Positions 7,010 to 14,904 of a DNA stretch of 35,329 bases are shown one piece after another. The translations under genes and the position numbers were made by a program. The stretch is from an archaeon 13_2_20CM_2_53_6. GTDB taxonomy: Archaea > Thermoproteota > Bathyarchaeia > 40CM-2-53-6. The notes under the pieces were generated by a model. That model saw only the letters and a list, made by a program, of their open reading frames with translations. It was not told where the DNA came from and made no database searches. The DNA lies in assembly GCA_001915065.1 (NCBI GenBank), contig MNDT01000006.1, forward strand, positions 1 through 35,329, in the 5' to 3' direction. Within the stretch, counting starts at the first letter, position 1, and every line of letters starts with the position of its first letter.

Positions 7010-7141
7010 TGTGGTGCGAGAGCCCACGCGAAGCCCTGACCGCTGCCAACTCCATTTTCGAACTTGGAGTCGGAGACCGTCTCCTGATCTCGACTGGATT
7101 GTTATCTGTGAGTTGTGAAGCTGGTTTTGCACACTATCAAT

Positions 7142-7149
7142 CTTTATAA
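7142..7149 (+). promoter_or_regulatory. TATA box for the DUF1512 gene
   Basis: TTTATAAC about 40 nt upstream of the start codon at 7184, giving a predicted transcription start near 7170 and a short leader. Confidence 0.55.
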
Positions 7150-7183
7150 CATTCAGCCGAGAAGTATCCTTTAGATTCCGTTC

Positions 7184-8311
7184 TTGCTGACCGTTGTCCC
7201 GCTTGATCTGCTCGGCGACCTCTTCGGCAACGTAGGCAATATTTCGCAGATCGCGTTCACGCTTCTCTTCATCCTGCTCTTCTTCGGTTTTGGTCAGAAG
7301 CTGCAGATGCGCCAGTACATGTGGGACATTGACAGGGGTCTACGACGCCTTGATGTCATCCGGGGCCAGGCCAAGGATTTGACGTTGAAGACCGTGAAGG
7401 AAATCGGCAAGCCGACGTCTGATCCTATGCCCCAGCTGAACGTGCTCATGGAACAGTTCTTAATCACGCCCGTCGACATGGACCCGTCTGGGATCGTGAG
7501 CAAGTTCGACCATCTCCTGGATGTTCACGAAATGAAGTTCAAGGAGGATGTTCACAGGATTGCACCGAGCGCTGATCCGGCCCAGCTGAACAACCTCTCG
7601 AATCTTGTGGAGGCGTCCTGGGCGTTGAACACGATCTACCGCATCATACGCCACTTCTACCTGTTGGGGAAGAAGACGAACAGTATCTTCATCATAATCC
7701 AGCTCCAAGCGTTGCTTCCTTTGATTATGCAAGAGGCGGAAGCCTATCTGGGCGCAGCGCGGGCCTTTGCTGAGGGTCAGCCGATAGGGGATGGCATTGG
7801 TCCTTTGGTCGCGTCGAGGCTGATGAAGGACAAGTCACAGCGGAAGGTCGAGAAGGACGTTATCGTGGCGGAGACGACCTTGGAGGATCGCAGGATTATT
7901 GCTCTGAAGGCTGAGGGTCCGGGAGGCAATGTCGGGAAGCCGGGGGACGCTATACGGTCGTTGATAGAGGAGAATGGAGGGAAGGTCTCGATGGTTGTCA
8001 TGATTGACGCGGCGCTCAAGTTTGAGGGGGAGAACAGTGGCGAGGTAAGCGAGGGTATTGGAGCCGCGATCGGGGGTATTGGGACGGAGCGGTTCAAGAT
8101 CGAGGAGGAGGCGACCAAGAACAAAATTCCGGTCTACGCGGTTATTGTGAAGGAGAGTATCTTGGAGGCTATTACTCCTATGCGGAAGGAGATCTTGGAG
8201 GCGGGGGAGAAGGTTCTTGAGAGGATTAAGAGTCTGATCGTGGAGCGGAGCAAGCCCGGCGATACTATTATAGTGGCCGGGATCGGCAACACTATCGGCA
8301 TAGGCCAGTAG
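7184..8311 (+). CDS. DUF1512 family archaeal membrane-anchored protein
   Basis: 375 residues from a TTG start (7184). It matches the archaeal DUF1512 family in length and arrangement: an N-terminal transmembrane helix (about residues 20-40, IAFTLLFILLFFGFG), a long soluble helical domain with LRRLDVIRGQAKDLTLK, and a C-terminal part that ends in a Gly-rich TIIVAGIGNTIGIGQ. Function is unknown, and the family's spread across many archaea suggests a housekeeping role at the membrane. The gene at 8324 follows after 12 nt, so the two probably form an operon. Stop TAG. Confidence 0.8.
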   Translation: MLTVVPLDLLGDLFGNVGNISQIAFTLLFILLFFGFGQKLQMRQYMWDIDRGLRRLDVIRGQAKDLTLKTVKEIGKPTSDPMPQLNVLMEQFLITPVDMDPSGIVSKFDHLLDVHEMKFKEDVHRIAPSADPAQLNNLSNLVEASWALNTIYRIIRHFYLLGKKTNSIFIIIQLQALLPLIMQEAEAYLGAARAFAEGQPIGDGIGPLVASRLMKDKSQRKVEKDVIVAETTLEDRRIIALKAEGPGGNVGKPGDAIRSLIEENGGKVSMVVMIDAALKFEGENSGEVSEGIGAAIGGIGTERFKIEEEATKNKIPVYAVIVKESILEAITPMRKEILEAGEKVLERIKSLIVERSKPGDTIIVAGIGNTIGIGQ

Positions 8312-8323
8312 GGTCTCATTAAA

Positions 8324-8710
8324 GTGGCATCGGCGAGGCCGCGGAGCGGCCCATCAATAGCACTGATGATACTCTATATTGTGCTCGTGCTCGTCGGCTT
8401 CTACGCGTTGGTCAATCTCGTCCAGGTGGGCGGGAGTCCGATTAGCGAGGCTTTGTATTTTGTGGTGGCTACGCTGGCGCTCGGGTTTGTCGCGTTTTCG
8501 CTTATGCGTGTCCGGCGGAGTTTCGCCTTGGCGAATCCGGCTCCGAACCGGGTCTTCGAGATCGTCAAGTGTAAGCAGTGTAGCTTCAAGCAGATCAAGA
8601 ACTTTGCACTCGGCGACTATGTCACGAAGACGCTGGGCCTCTGTACTCAGTGTAATACGGCGAACCTGTTCATCGACGGGATTTATGGCGAGCCGCCCCA
8701 TCGCAAGTAG
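8324..8710 (+). CDS. Two-TM membrane protein with zinc ribbon
   Basis: 128 residues from a GTG start. Two hydrophobic segments (about 13-33 and 44-61) are followed by a soluble C-terminal domain with CKQC and CTQC pairs, which should bind one zinc. The order, membrane hairpin then zinc ribbon, resembles the gene at 1669-2016 but the sequences do not look closely related. It is probably co-transcribed with DUF1512 and may be its partner; that is inference from spacing only. Stop TAG. Confidence 0.75.
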   Translation: MASARPRSGPSIALMILYIVLVLVGFYALVNLVQVGGSPISEALYFVVATLALGFVAFSLMRVRRSFALANPAPNRVFEIVKCKQCSFKQIKNFALGDYVTKTLGLCTQCNTANLFIDGIYGEPPHRK

Positions 8711-8914
8711 GGGTTCTACTTCGATCGCGCTTCAGATCCCAATTCTTGGACTAGGGCTATCCGCTCTTTGTTGAAAGTGTGAAGCATCTCTGGAGTTCTA
8801 GCATGCCCCCGGGGGGTCGAGAAATAGATAACAGAAAAAGAAAAGATAACGAAAAATAGTGAGACGTCCGTAGCTTCCGGGATTCGCCGGATCTGTCGCG
8901 CGAGGATCGATCGA

Positions 8915-8923
8915 TTTAAAAAT
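8915..8923 (+). promoter_or_regulatory. Strong TATA-like promoter
   Basis: TTTAAAAAT in a GC-rich surrounding, predicting a transcription start near 8941-8946. It is about 305 nt upstream of the next coding gene, so the transcript has a long leader or is a separate RNA. Confidence 0.55.
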
Positions 8924-8940
8924 CTTCTAGACTTTCGGGC

Positions 8941-9176
8941 CCTTGCATCCTTAGCAAGGAGCTGTTATGGTGGATGGGTTGCCCTTTTGTTGGTCATTGA
9001 GAGGATTAACACTATGATGGATGGGTTTCCCGTTATAGGGCTATTCCAAGGCGTTTCCCTAGGGATGATCAGGCACCCCCGCGATTGTAAGCGCTCACTA
9101 GTTGCCCGTATCGCCTATCATCAAGAGTGCAGCCTTTCCGGATTCGGGATCCGGGCTTATTCTGAACGATTTTTTC
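8941..9176 (+). ncRNA. Candidate structured RNA or long leader upstream of the OCD-family gene
   Basis: A 235-nt stretch between the TATA box at 8915 and a run of six T at 9170-9175, with no credible coding frame. It opens with a perfect hairpin CCTTGC/GCAAGG (8941-8959). It has two near-identical 19-nt direct repeats (8966-8984 and 9013-9031, core GGATGGGTT). It ends with a hairpin CCGGAT/ATCCGG (9139-9155) ahead of the T run. I could not match it to SRP RNA or RNase P RNA. It could be an sRNA, or a leader controlling the downstream gene. The 479 bases 8711-9189 hold nothing else I can name. Confidence 0.4.
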
Positions 9177-9228
9177 GCAATCCTGGCGCTTGGGAAATCA
9201 TAATGCCCTTGTGCAGAATCTCGGTTCT

Positions 9229-10200
9229 ATGCTGCATGTGAATGAGGCTGATGTGAAGCGTCTCCTCCCCTTCCCGAAGGCTATCGATTTGGTGCGGGAG
9301 GCGTATGTGAGACTCGCCCAGGGAGAGGCTGCTAATCCTCCGCGGGTCCTGTTGTCGGTTCCGGGTGGTGCGTCGATGTTCTTCATGCCCGGGCATGTGT
9401 ATGGTCAGGGAAGCGTCGCGGTCAAGGTGGCACGTGTCAATGCAGGGAATCCGAGGGTCTCTCTGCCAACTGTCCTGTTGACTATCTACGCGTACGATGC
9501 AACCACTGGAGTGCAAGTAGCAGAGGTCGAGGGGGAATGGCTAACGGCTGCCAGGACGGCAGCAAGCACCGCGGTGGCCACGGATATCCTGGCAAGTAAG
9601 AGTGTCAGGGTCTTGGGAGTGTTTGGAACAGGAATGGAAGCAACGACGCACGTTCCTATGCTTATGCTGGTCAGGGACTTTGACAGGATCCTTGTCTACT
9701 CCAGGAACAAGGGCAAACGGGAGTTGTTTGCAGAGAAGATGTCTCGGGACCTTGGGATCACGGTTGTGACATCTGACTCGCCTGAACGCGTGGCGAGAGA
9801 GTCGGATGTGATAGTTACCGCGACGACATCCAACACTCCAGTCTTCGACGGAAGCCTGGTCAAGGCGGGGTCCCATGTGAACGCGATTGGAAGCGCAACC
9901 CCAGAAGCCAGGGAGGTAGACACGAAGTTTGCCAAAAGGTCCAGAGTGGTCGTGGACTCAATAGCGCAAGCCCTCGCGACCTACGGCGACATTATCGGGC
10001 CGATCAGAGAAGGAGCGATTCGAGAGTCGGAGATTCTCGAGCTTGGAGAAATCCTGAACGGAAAGATGAAGGTAGTACACCGCGCCAGTGACGTAACTTT
10101 GTTCAAGTCTGGCGGCCTTGCGGTTCTCGACGCAATGATAACAGACTATGTTCTCGGAAAGCTGGTTCCGCAGGAAAGGGCCAAAGGCGCCAGAGCGTAA
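9229..10200 (+). CDS. Ornithine cyclodeaminase / mu-crystallin family dehydrogenase
   Basis: 323 residues from ATG 9229; longer starts at 9190 (TTG) and 9211 (GTG) give extensions without family similarity. Members reduce or deaminate amino acids with NAD(P): ornithine cyclodeaminase, archaeal alanine dehydrogenase, ketimine reductase. Visible features: substrate-binding Lys66 in VAVKVARVN, Arg109 in LTAARTAA, the Rossmann loop GTGMEA (133-138) after VRVLGVF, a second NAD-domain signature GSHVNAIGSATPEAREVD, and SDVTLFKSGG near the C terminus. Full family length. The substrate cannot be told from sequence; archaeal alanine dehydrogenase is one option. A long structured leader precedes it. Confidence 0.85.
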   Translation: MLHVNEADVKRLLPFPKAIDLVREAYVRLAQGEAANPPRVLLSVPGGASMFFMPGHVYGQGSVAVKVARVNAGNPRVSLPTVLLTIYAYDATTGVQVAEVEGEWLTAARTAASTAVATDILASKSVRVLGVFGTGMEATTHVPMLMLVRDFDRILVYSRNKGKRELFAEKMSRDLGITVVTSDSPERVARESDVIVTATTSNTPVFDGSLVKAGSHVNAIGSATPEAREVDTKFAKRSRVVVDSIAQALATYGDIIGPIREGAIRESEILELGEILNGKMKVVHRASDVTLFKSGGLAVLDAMITDYVLGKLVPQERAKGARA

Positions 10201-10263
10201 CTAGCAACTGCGGCGGGTCGATTCCGACCTGTTCGGTGCATGATTCCGAAGTCTGCGAGTATT

Positions 10264-11721
10264 CTAAGTGAGACGTAGGGCGGGGGTTTGTGGGGTCTGA
10301 GGCGTTGACGCGCTGGGCCCTGGAGTTGGTGTCGAGGGCTTTCTTCTGAGAAAGAAGACTACCCCTGCGATAGCGGCGCCCGCCGCTACAGCGACTGCCA
10401 TGTAAACGTATCTTAGTGGAAATCCGCTGTTCGGCTGGTTTGGCGCTGGTGCGCTGTTGACCGTGACGGTGGTCTGGGCGGAGCGCGTGGACCCGCCACC
10501 GTTGGCGTTGATAGTTACAGTATAGGCCCCAGGCTGACCGTTACATGTCAGTGTGGCGGACCCCCCTATCTCGACAGTGTCGTGGTCGAGTGTACAGGTA
10601 AGACCAGCAGGTGCATCTACGCTCAGGCTAATACTGCGGCTGAATCCGGCCTGGCCTATGAACCCAATCGTCGCAGTGCCTGAAGATCCTGTCTGGAATG
10701 TTATCGAGGAAATCGGGTAAATCGAAAAGTCCCAGACTGTTACGGTTGTCTGGGCTGACTGCGTGGAGTAGCCACTAACGGCGTGTATCATAACAGTGGA
10801 GCCTCTTGTAGGATTGTCGGGTACTGGCTGACTTTCACATGTCATCGTCGCGGTTCCCGAACCTTGGATCGTGTAACGGTCGAGCGTGCAAGTAAGATCA
10901 CTAACAGTAACGACGCTCAAGCTGATCGTCGAGCTAAACCCGTTCTGGCCAGTGAGTGTAATTGTGGTGGTACCTGAGCCACCTGCTTGGAAGGTTATGG
11001 GCAAGATCGGGTCGATCATAAAGTCCGGAATTGTGGAGGAGAGCCAGATGTTGTTGTCGACCATTCCCAGGGCGAAAGCCGTCTGACTGTTTCCGTAGAG
11101 GGAGGTGATGGTAGAGTTGAAGGAGATTCCAATAAAGACGCCTGATTGCTGATCAAACGTGAATACCGTAGAGAGCAAGAACAACGACGAACCATAGCCG
11201 CTGTAGGAGGTCGTATAGTTGAGAGTGTTCACTGTTCTTGACAGGCCCAGCACTTGCTCCGTTGTTGTCTGATTAAGCGTGGGAGCAGTAGGCGCAAGGT
11301 TGGGGTCCCAGATATGGTCGCCCACCTGCAAGCCGCTCGCTAGCACAAAGTAGTCAGATGGTGCTCCACCCGCAAGACTTGTAACGTTGGAATAGCCAGA
11401 GGCGACATCGACTTGTGCTCCCTGCGAGGAAGTTGTCCCGTTCTTGTACTGTGTGAAGAGTTGGAAAGTGACGGTTGTCCCAGAAACGTCTACGATCCGG
11501 ATCAGGCCGTAGGCTGTGTCGTTCAAATCCCCATTGCCCTGGCTCTGGCACATCGTAGGGTCGCTAGATTGGCATCTATCGTACAGCGTTTCGTACTTCG
11601 CCCATTGACCCACGCTGACCCCTGGAGCATAGGTCGCAGCGTGTACTGTGAAAGTTGAGGATGAGATTCCGATAACAATCAGCAGAAGAGTCAGGAATTG
11701 TATTACTTTTGATTGGCTCAT
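10264..11721 (-). CDS. Surface protein with tandem Ig-like repeats and C-terminal anchor
   Basis: 485 residues. Signal peptide at 1-29 (LTLLLIVIGISSSTFTVHA). The N-terminal half is Thr/Ser-rich and beta-structured. Two tandem beta-sandwich repeats follow (about residues 235-330 and 335-420), sharing the pattern ITFQxGxSGTxTI, GFSxxISLSV, LTCTLD and SAQTTVTV. A transmembrane helix (about 437-460) ends in FFLRRK and a Pro/Thr tail. It would face the outside, anchored by the C terminus, as S-layer-associated or adhesion-type proteins do. The gene converges with the OCD-family gene. A CTAAATA box near 11755-11762 may be its promoter. Stop TAG. Confidence 0.8.
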   Translation of the reverse strand: MSQSKVIQFLTLLLIVIGISSSTFTVHAATYAPGVSVGQWAKYETLYDRCQSSDPTMCQSQGNGDLNDTAYGLIRIVDVSGTTVTFQLFTQYKNGTTSSQGAQVDVASGYSNVTSLAGGAPSDYFVLASGLQVGDHIWDPNLAPTAPTLNQTTTEQVLGLSRTVNTLNYTTSYSGYGSSLFLLSTVFTFDQQSGVFIGISFNSTITSLYGNSQTAFALGMVDNNIWLSSTIPDFMIDPILPITFQAGGSGTTTITLTGQNGFSSTISLSVVTVSDLTCTLDRYTIQGSGTATMTCESQPVPDNPTRGSTVMIHAVSGYSTQSAQTTVTVWDFSIYPISSITFQTGSSGTATIGFIGQAGFSRSISLSVDAPAGLTCTLDHDTVEIGGSATLTCNGQPGAYTVTINANGGGSTRSAQTTVTVNSAPAPNQPNSGFPLRYVYMAVAVAAGAAIAGVVFFLRRKPSTPTPGPSASTPQTPQTPALRLT

Positions 11722-11867
11722 TTACTCGAGACCGTAGAATGCTGAGAAAAGTCTCGTATTTAGGGAGTGTGGAAGGCTGACCCGCCTTGAACCATGGGAG
11801 AAGCGTTCTTCAGCAATATACAGGCATCCCTAGCTACCCTATCGCCGACGCAGGTCCTTGATGATAA

Positions 11868-12305
11868 TCAAATTTGTGGAGTATTTTGTTGGGGCCGTGC
11901 GGACCCGTGCTCGGTCCATCGTCTCCTGAATTCCCTGACTTGTTTCTGGAAAAACTGGTTCAGAATGTATAGGAGCGGTAGAACTGCAAGAAAGCCTGCG
12001 AGTGATAATATGTAGCTTTTCACAAAGAACCAGAACGTGGCCGTTATTGCGAGGAAGATCAAACCTGCCCAATAAAGAACAGCAAGTTTGTTGATCCTGC
12101 TCGCATAATGAAAGAACTCCGGATGAAGAGTCTCGATGTGCTCACGTCTCGCCCGTCTGAGTTCTCGGAGACCAGTATGTGGAATCCCTGCGTCACATAT
12201 TGGACAGTGAGACACTAGTGTCTTCGTTCCGTCGATATCCCGTCTTGTTCTCCGTGCGACGTCTCTGAAGCCAACGAAGACAAAGAGTGGAAGAAACGCT
12301 GCCAT
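11868..12305 (-). CDS. Membrane protein with Cys2-His-type zinc motif
   Basis: 145 residues from the ATG at 12305. A CPIC pair followed by HTGL and HIETLH suggests a small zinc finger of Cys2His2 type (residues 34-60). Two transmembrane helices follow (about 75-90 and 95-115) with a basic tail. The ATG lies in the middle of a hydrophobic helix: upstream, the frame continues with IAPPLTIAFVLIPM and stays open to about 12477 but holds no ATG, GTG or TTG. The true start is therefore uncertain. Function unknown. Confidence 0.6.
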   Translation of the reverse strand: MAAFLPLFVFVGFRDVARRTRRDIDGTKTLVSHCPICDAGIPHTGLRELRRARREHIETLHPEFFHYASRINKLAVLYWAGLIFLAITATFWFFVKSYILSLAGFLAVLPLLYILNQFFQKQVREFRRRWTEHGSARPQQNTPQI

Positions 12306-12664
12306 CGGTATGAGTACGAACGCGATGGTAAGCGGAGGGGCGATATTGTCGGGTATCCTTCCCAGAACGAAGAGGCAGCTGTAAACTCCACTGGTGGAAT
12401 ACCGGTCGTTAGCAATACGATTGCAATTCGGCTTGGGCGTCTCAAGTGCTAACAGACTATTCTGTTCCGTTGCGAGGACTTGGACCTGATTTCATCCGCT
12501 CGTACCAGCTGAGACGGCGTAGCCTCTCCAAATGCCAGTACCATAACTCACATGCTTTGTAATACGCTTAGTGGAAGGTTAGACTGCGAAAACGTACTGG
12601 CAGTAGGAAGACGATAACCATCCCATTTCGAACCAATATCTGGCCCAGTTGCTCGTCCTCTAGC
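12306..12664. other. Intergenic stretch
   Basis: 359 bases between two minus-strand genes. The part nearest 12305 encodes an in-frame hydrophobic extension of the zinc-finger membrane protein without a standard start codon. The rest shows no frame, RNA or repeat I can support. Confidence 0.4.
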
Positions 12665-13087
12665 TTAGGATAGGTAGAAGGTGAAGGGGTTGCCCCGCGA
12701 TGTTGTCAACGTGATGGCGTCGCCTGGTGTGAAGGTGAACGGGCTTCCCGTCAGGACGCAGTTGGGGCAGGATGAGCCGATAAGAATGTTGACCGATAAC
12801 TGTGTGTTCGGGCCTATGATTAGTCCCTCCCAGCCGTTCAGAAGATATTGATCGCCGGCAGCATCCTTGACAGCATAGGATGTGAACACGACCGAGGCAG
12901 TGCCGGTGTTCCGAATCGACAGGGTAACGTTCGTACCCGAGACCATGTAGAAGGATTCGAAGATGAGCGACTCCCTCGTGTTCTGGCTGTTGCTGACAAC
13001 GGCGTAGGCACCATACGCGACAGACGCTGACCCCGCAATGAGGATCAACATTAGAGCCCAGAGAGGAGGTTTCCTTAGACCAGCCAA
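12665..13087 (-). CDS. Secreted or membrane-anchored beta-sandwich protein
   Basis: 140 residues with an N-terminal hydrophobic segment (residues 9-30, ALMLILIAGSASVAYGAYAVV) preceded by basic residues. This may be a signal anchor or a pilin-like N terminus. The remainder is Ser/Thr/Asn-rich and beta-structured, with NVTLSIRNTGTASVVFTSY recalling archaeal secreted proteins and pilin-like domains. A CPNC pair could form a disulfide outside the cell. No partner gene is obvious. Confidence 0.65.
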   Translation of the reverse strand: MAGLRKPPLWALMLILIAGSASVAYGAYAVVSNSQNTRESLIFESFYMVSGTNVTLSIRNTGTASVVFTSYAVKDAAGDQYLLNGWEGLIIGPNTQLSVNILIGSSCPNCVLTGSPFTFTPGDAITLTTSRGNPFTFYLS

Positions 13088-13155
13088 GACTAGTCCTTAG
13101 TCAATATGTGTGCCCGTCCAATGTGAGAAACGTAACTCCGCCCAATTCCGAGAAG

Positions 13156-13818
13156 TTACAATGCTCGAGGGTGAGGAGCATCGTACTTGGAAGCTCGCAA
13201 TAGTTTTGTTGCCATAACTTCTATCCAGACGAAAGGCACAGCAAGGAACAATCTCTGTAGGAGTCCGACAAATCCGAGATATCCGAGGCTCGCAGCAGAG
13301 AAGATCGAGAAGAGTCCGATTGCTGCGACTCCCGTGATAAGGGAGTAGGGCCGGTATCCTTGCCAGTAACTATCGTGATTCAGACCCCTTGAGACTAAGA
13401 GAGGTGCAAATGCAAGTGCTACGAACGCGACAACTGCGTCCACATTGTGGGCTAGCTGAGAGAGAGACTGCGCGGCTATGGGACAGCTGGGGTCGCAGGG
13501 AAAGAAGCCCCCAGTCGCTTCCGCAACACCAAAGGTTCCAAGTAGGGTCGAGCCAATCCCGGGCCACCGTCCACCTTTAATGTTTCTGAAGAGTCCTACT
13601 GCGAACGCGGTGATTAGTAGACCGGTGACGACAAAATTTGCATTCATGATGATAGCGTTCGGACCGGTGCCCAGTTCGCTGCCGTACTGGTTGAGCTGAT
13701 TGTATCCTGGTCTCATTAGGCTGGCGAGGGTCCATAGAACCAACATGAGGACAGGACCCGTCACTCCACAAAGAGCAAGAGGCCGTACGAGTCTGTCCGA
13801 ATAAGTAGGGCTCATCAC
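13156..13818 (-). CDS. DUF998 family membrane protein
   Basis: 220 residues with six hydrophobic segments. The segment GGFFPCDPSCP followed by HNVDAVVAF is the DUF998 signature. The family has no firm biochemical role. The start overlaps the stop of the preceding gene by 4 nt (13815-13818), so the two are translationally coupled. Confidence 0.78.
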   Translation of the reverse strand: MMSPTYSDRLVRPLALCGVTGPVLMLVLWTLASLMRPGYNQLNQYGSELGTGPNAIIMNANFVVTGLLITAFAVGLFRNIKGGRWPGIGSTLLGTFGVAEATGGFFPCDPSCPIAAQSLSQLAHNVDAVVAFVALAFAPLLVSRGLNHDSYWQGYRPYSLITGVAAIGLFSIFSAASLGYLGFVGLLQRLFLAVPFVWIEVMATKLLRASKYDAPHPRAL

Positions 13819-14456
13819 TCAAGACGCTTTGTTATTACGCCGGTAGCTATCCACCCGCCGCTAGCCAGTAGCAGGAGGCCGCCTAGCACAGCGACTGTGG
13901 GTTGATAGATGTAGAGGGGGTCGATCCAGAAAGGTGTCGCGACAGCGTAGATGATTCCCGCCCACTTTGGGATTCTGTGAGATCGCCATATTGCGACGGC
14001 CAGGAGGAGTGAGCTGATGAAAAGCAAGAGGATAGCGGTTGCTCCGAAGATGAGAGCAGAAGGGTTGGAGGTTCTGGTTGATTCGGTTATTACGTTGATG
14101 GCGTTTGTGTCGCCGTTGAGGTAGTCTCTGCCTAAGACGGGGGCTGCGAAGGCGAGTATTCCTATGAACGGCATGAAGAGTCCCAATCCAGCGAAGAGTA
14201 GGAGTAATGCGCCGAGGGCCCATTTCTCAGCCGGTGTTCCTGCCAAGGATAGGTAGAGTGCTAGGGTTCCAATTGGGAGCAGAATCGCGGCTGGTATCCC
14301 AATCATGTTGGCCAGAGCGACATTCGTAGACGCCCGCGCAAAGCCTCCGGGATCTACTGACGGGTCGATCCACGCTCCGGGAATCAAGCTCGTTACTATC
14401 GCAAGCAGGCCCGAAGCGGGAAGAGCTAAGATGCCGTGACGAATCCAGGCCTGCAT
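13815..14456 (-). CDS. Polytopic membrane protein, DUF4386-like
   Basis: 213 residues, six predicted transmembrane helices, with short polar loops and no catalytic motif. The topology and the paired arrangement with a DUF998 gene suggest a DUF4386-like protein, but I cannot confirm it. It is the first gene of a two-gene operon. A TATA-like AAATAATA at about 14485-14492 (minus) lies roughly 30 nt upstream of the start, which would make a nearly leaderless mRNA. Confidence 0.6.
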   Translation of the reverse strand: MQAWIRHGILALPASGLLAIVTSLIPGAWIDPSVDPGGFARASTNVALANMIGIPAAILLPIGTLALYLSLAGTPAEKWALGALLLLFAGLGLFMPFIGILAFAAPVLGRDYLNGDTNAINVITESTRTSNPSALIFGATAILLLFISSLLLAVAIWRSHRIPKWAGIIYAVATPFWIDPLYIYQPTVAVLGGLLLLASGGWIATGVITKRLE

Positions 14457-14545
14457 TCCTAGACCTTCTATTCCTCGGCTCCGTATTATTTGTGAGTCTT
14501 GGGTTACATGCTTCTCTTTTAGATGTTCAAGAAAAGAACGGATTC

Positions 14546-14782
14546 ATGCAGAGAATTGAGTGGCTGGTGCTCGGAGTGATCCTATGCATTATGGCTCTGT
14601 TCATCGTCGTCGGCTTCCAGCACTCAAACCAGTTCGAATGTACAACAAACGGCGTTCCAAACTGCTTCGGTAACCCCAGCTACTCCCCTCTCGCATTTCC
14701 TGGAATAATCGCTGGAATGGCCATGACAGCGATAGGTTTGACGCTGGCAACCGTAGTCGTCTTGGGCAATCGCAAAAGCTAG
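14546..14782 (+). CDS. Small two-TM membrane protein
   Basis: 78 residues from ATG 14546; the longer frame from 14492 adds 18 residues with no hydrophobic pattern. Helix 1 is about residues 5-23 and helix 2 about 49-70. The loop between them contains two cysteines (ECTTNGVPNCFGNPS) that could form a disulfide outside. Family unknown. It is divergent from the DUF998 operon. Confidence 0.6.
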   Translation: MQRIEWLVLGVILCIMALFIVVGFQHSNQFECTTNGVPNCFGNPSYSPLAFPGIIAGMAMTAIGLTLATVVVLGNRKS

Positions 14783-14904
14783 AAGCCAGGGCGGCTTTGC
14801 GAACTAAGAAGAGTTGTGGCGATTTGTAAATTGAACCCGAGACATCGGTTGCAAAATGCTTTATCGTTGCGTGGTCTCGACAAAAAGTAAGGGCGAGACA
14901 GGGT

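Larger units (their letters stand above)
6597..7053 (+). rRNA. 5S rRNA gene interrupted by a 330-nt intron
   Basis: Exon 1 (about 6597-6643) carries the conserved archaeal 5S start GGCGGCCATAGC and CCCGTACCCATTCCGAA. Exon 2 (6974 to about 7053) carries CACGGAAGTGAAT and GGTGCGAGAGCCC. Joining them recreates CCGAACACGGAAG, the universal loop C region. Pairing between exons is near perfect: helix I GTTGGCGGC with GCTGCCAAC (extendable to 12 bp), helix II TGGGAG with CTCCCA, helix III TTCCG with CGGAA. Joined length is 127 nt (121 nt for the core 6600-7050), normal for 5S. The gene stands alone, without 16S or 23S nearby. A short T tract follows at 7054-7057. Confidence 0.92.

Noticed and set aside
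8941-9176. RNase P RNA or SRP RNA
   Set aside because: CCGGGCTTA at 9151-9159 recalls the RNase P CCCGGCTTA element, but the P4 core GGAAAGTCC is missing and the ends do not pair. No SRP domain S signature is present.
8987-9241. Small plus-strand frame of 84 codons in the leader region
   Set aside because: It runs through the hairpins and T6 tract, shows no protein-like pattern and ends inside the start of the OCD-family gene.
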